NCBI RefSeq assembly: GCF_000282355.1
Contig: NZ_AKJL01000305.1
Location: 1 to 64,000 of the forward strand
Direction of reading: 5' to 3'
Source: Pseudomonas sp. GM49
GTDB taxonomy: Bacteria; Pseudomonadota; Gammaproteobacteria; Pseudomonadales; Pseudomonadaceae
DNA length: 64,000 nt
The notes beneath the pieces were generated by a model. That model did not search any database. It was not told the DNA's origin and worked only from the letters and a program-made list of their open reading frames with translations. Below, one piece after another: positions 62,909 through 64,000 of this stretch (within the stretch, counting starts at the first letter, position 1; each line of letters opens with the position of its first letter). The translations under genes and the position numbers were made by a program.

Positions 62909-62988
62909 TGTGTGATTTTTTAAATTCAATAGAATCAGAAGGTTGCGTTCATGAATGTTCTGTTTTGTTGGTCGGCCTTGAGCTATAA

Positions 62989-62994
62989 GGCAAG
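62989..62994 (+). other. Right attachment repeat GGCAAG
   Basis: GGCAAG follows the right terminal CTATAA and continues as host GACAGC, the DS codons of the ttcA PP-loop. It pairs with 9628-9633. Confidence 0.88.
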
Positions 62995-63690
62995 GACAGC
63001 TACACCATGCTCGATGTGCTGATGCACTTGCAGAAGGTCGCGCCGATCAAGTTCGAGATCGTGGCCGTGAACATGGACCAGAAGCAGCCGGGTTTCCCGG
63101 AACACGTGCTGCCGGCCTACCTGAAAGAACTGGGTATCGAGTACCACATCGTCGAGAAAGACACTTACTCGGTGGTCAAGGAGCTGATCCCGGAAGGCAA
63201 GACCACATGCTCGCTGTGCTCGCGCCTGCGTCGCGGCACGCTCTACACCTTCGCCGACGAAATCGGCGCGACCAAGATGGCCCTCGGTCATCACCGCGAC
63301 GACATCGTCGAAACGTTCTTCCTGAACATGTTCTTCAACGGTTCGCTCAAGGCCATGCCGCCAAAACTGCGCGCCGACGATGGCCGCAACGTGGTGATCC
63401 GCCCGCTGGCCTACTGCAACGAAAAAGACATCCAGGCCTACTCGGACTTCAAGCAATTCCCGATCATTCCGTGCAACCTCTGTGGTTCCCAGGAGAACCT
63501 GCAGCGTCAGGTGGTCAAGGAAATGCTCCAGGACTGGGAGCGCAAGACCCCGGGCCGTACCGAGAGTATTTTCCGCAGTCTGCAGAACGTCATCCCGTCG
63601 CAACTGGCGGACCGCAACCTGTTCGACTTCACCAGCCTCAAGATCGACGAAAGCGCCGCTTCGCGCTTCGTCAATGTGGTCAACCTCTGA
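62995..63690 (+). pseudogene. ttcA: ttcA, 3' fragment cut by the island
   Basis: Host-composition DNA encodes residues 44-274 of the original TtcA, from [15 protein letters not shown] to the end, including both CxxC pairs. It has lost its start and the first half of the PP-loop. An internal ATG at 63007 could begin a 227-aa product, without a good ribosome site, but that protein would lack the ATP loop. Transcription from the island ttcA would run through it. With the fragment at 9505 it reconstructs the intact gene. Confidence 0.95.
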
Positions 63691-63698
63691 TTAAAACT

Positions 63699-63835
63699 GT
63701 GGGAGCGGGCCTGTGGCGAGGGGGCTTGCCCCCGTTTGAGTGCGTAGCACTCACAAGATCTTTGGTACATCGGAGATCTTGGGGCCGCTTCGCAGCCCAA
63801 CGGGGGCAAGCCCCCTCGCCACAAGCCCGCTCCCA
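63699..63835. repeat. REPIN
   Basis: GTGGGAGCGGGC plus GTGGCGAGGGGGCTTGCCCCC on the left are mirrored by GGGGGCAAGCCCCCTCGCC and GCCCGCTCCCAC on the right, enclosing about 60 bp. A complete pair of inverted REPs downstream of ttcA. Confidence 0.88.
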
Positions 63836-63868
63836 CTTTGGTTTTTGTTTCATTCCTCAGGAGAGGGC

Positions 63869-64000
63869 ATGCGCGATTACAAGTGGCTCAATGAATACTG
63901 TCTGAACCGCTTCGGTTCGGCGGCTGAACTGGAAGCCCATCTGCCCGTTCCCAAGACTCCGGCGCAACTGCGCAAGATCAGCGACGATCGCTACCTCTCG
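63869..64000 (+). CDS. Probable DNA-3-methyladenine glycosylase I, N-terminal part
   Basis: The first 44 codons are visible (MRDYKWLNEYCLNRFG-, then LPVPKTPAQLRKISDDRYLS) and run out of the window. The sequence matches my memory of the Tag-like glycosylase found after ttcA in Pseudomonas. GAGAGG lies just upstream of the ATG. The catalytic part is not in view. Confidence 0.55.
   Translation, partial: MRDYKWLNEYCLNRFGSAAELEAHLPVPKTPAQLRKISDDRYLS

Larger units (their letters stand above)
9634..62988. mobile_element. GInt-like genomic island in ttcA, 53.4 kb
   Basis: The element lies between the two halves of host ttcA, with a GGCAAG direct repeat outside and short inverted termini TTATA/TATAA. 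A four-gene recombination operon lies at the left end and a complete spare ttcA at the right end; both are AT-rich compared with the chromosome. The interior holds regulatory, defence-like and catabolic cargo with IS remnants. No conjugation genes, replication initiator, relaxase or phage structural genes were seen. It therefore probably depends on its recombinases for excision and integration and on other vehicles for transfer. The set of three tyrosine recombinases plus one small protein is known from GInt islands. Confidence 0.9.

Noticed and set aside
9634-62988. Integrative conjugative element or prophage
   Set aside because: No relaxase, type IV secretion, coupling protein, terminase, capsid or lysis genes could be found anywhere in the island.

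Overview
The window looks like a fluorescent-group Pseudomonas chromosome. The outer parts are GC-rich and carry oprH-phoP-phoQ, dctA, sprT and ttcA in typical Pseudomonas form, with the REP/REPIN hairpins (motif GCGAGCAAGCTCGC and the GGCGAGGGGGC family) that are usual in this group. Species cannot be fixed from the sequence alone. Core, left (1-9633): a dienelactone-hydrolase-like protein; the oprH-phoP-phoQ Mg2+/cationic-peptide response operon behind four GTTCAG half-sites in 11-bp register; an AraC-type regulator; dctA behind a well-formed sigma-54 promoter; an AMACR-like CoA transferase; sprT; a Yip1-like membrane protein; and the first 43 codons of ttcA. Core, right (62989-64000): the remaining 3' part of ttcA, a REPIN, and the start of a probable DNA-3-methyladenine glycosylase. 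Between them, 9634-62988 is a 53.4-kb genomic island inserted in the PP-loop codons (SGGK|DS) of ttcA. It is bounded by a direct repeat GGCAAG and short inverted ends TTATA...TATAA. Next to the left end is an AT-rich four-gene recombination operon: three tyrosine recombinases plus a small coiled-coil protein. This is the layout of GInt-type islands (ginABCD). Next to the right end is an equally AT-rich, complete, divergent ttcA whose target-site codons are recoded. The island therefore breaks the host tRNA-thiolation gene and brings a replacement. In the circular form that replacement ttcA would sit directly upstream of ginA. Island interior: 15.5-17.8 kb has an XRE regulator divergent from a two-gene unit ending in an SF2 helicase. 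18.3-29.2 kb is a patchwork of IS21 remnants, an MvaT/MvaU-type silencer, a DUF3800 protein, an ImmA/IrrE protease fused to a nuclease-like domain, large unrecognised proteins (522 and 840 aa), two MITE-like elements and a two-gene membrane unit; several of these resemble defence or stress cargo. 29.6-40.2 kb is catabolic module A: an OprD porin, two LysR regulators, an Occ/Noc-like polar amino acid ABC transporter, a three-subunit FAD/2Fe-2S amine dehydrogenase and RidA, resembling octopine/nopaline-type opine use. 40.9-60.2 kb is module B: an OprD porin, two LysR regulators, HyuAB (ATP-dependent lactam/hydantoin hydrolase), a Pot-type ABC transporter with two paralogous binding proteins, a second three-subunit dehydrogenase, RidA, glutaminase and a chemoreceptor. 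Its gene content recalls agropinic/mannopinic-type opine catabolism. The substrates are inferences from gene content only. Arrays of 23-bp-period direct repeats at 19.3 and 40.2 kb, with a degenerate copy at 61.4 kb, mark the edges of these blocks and suggest stepwise assembly. No tRNA, rRNA or CRISPR array was seen.
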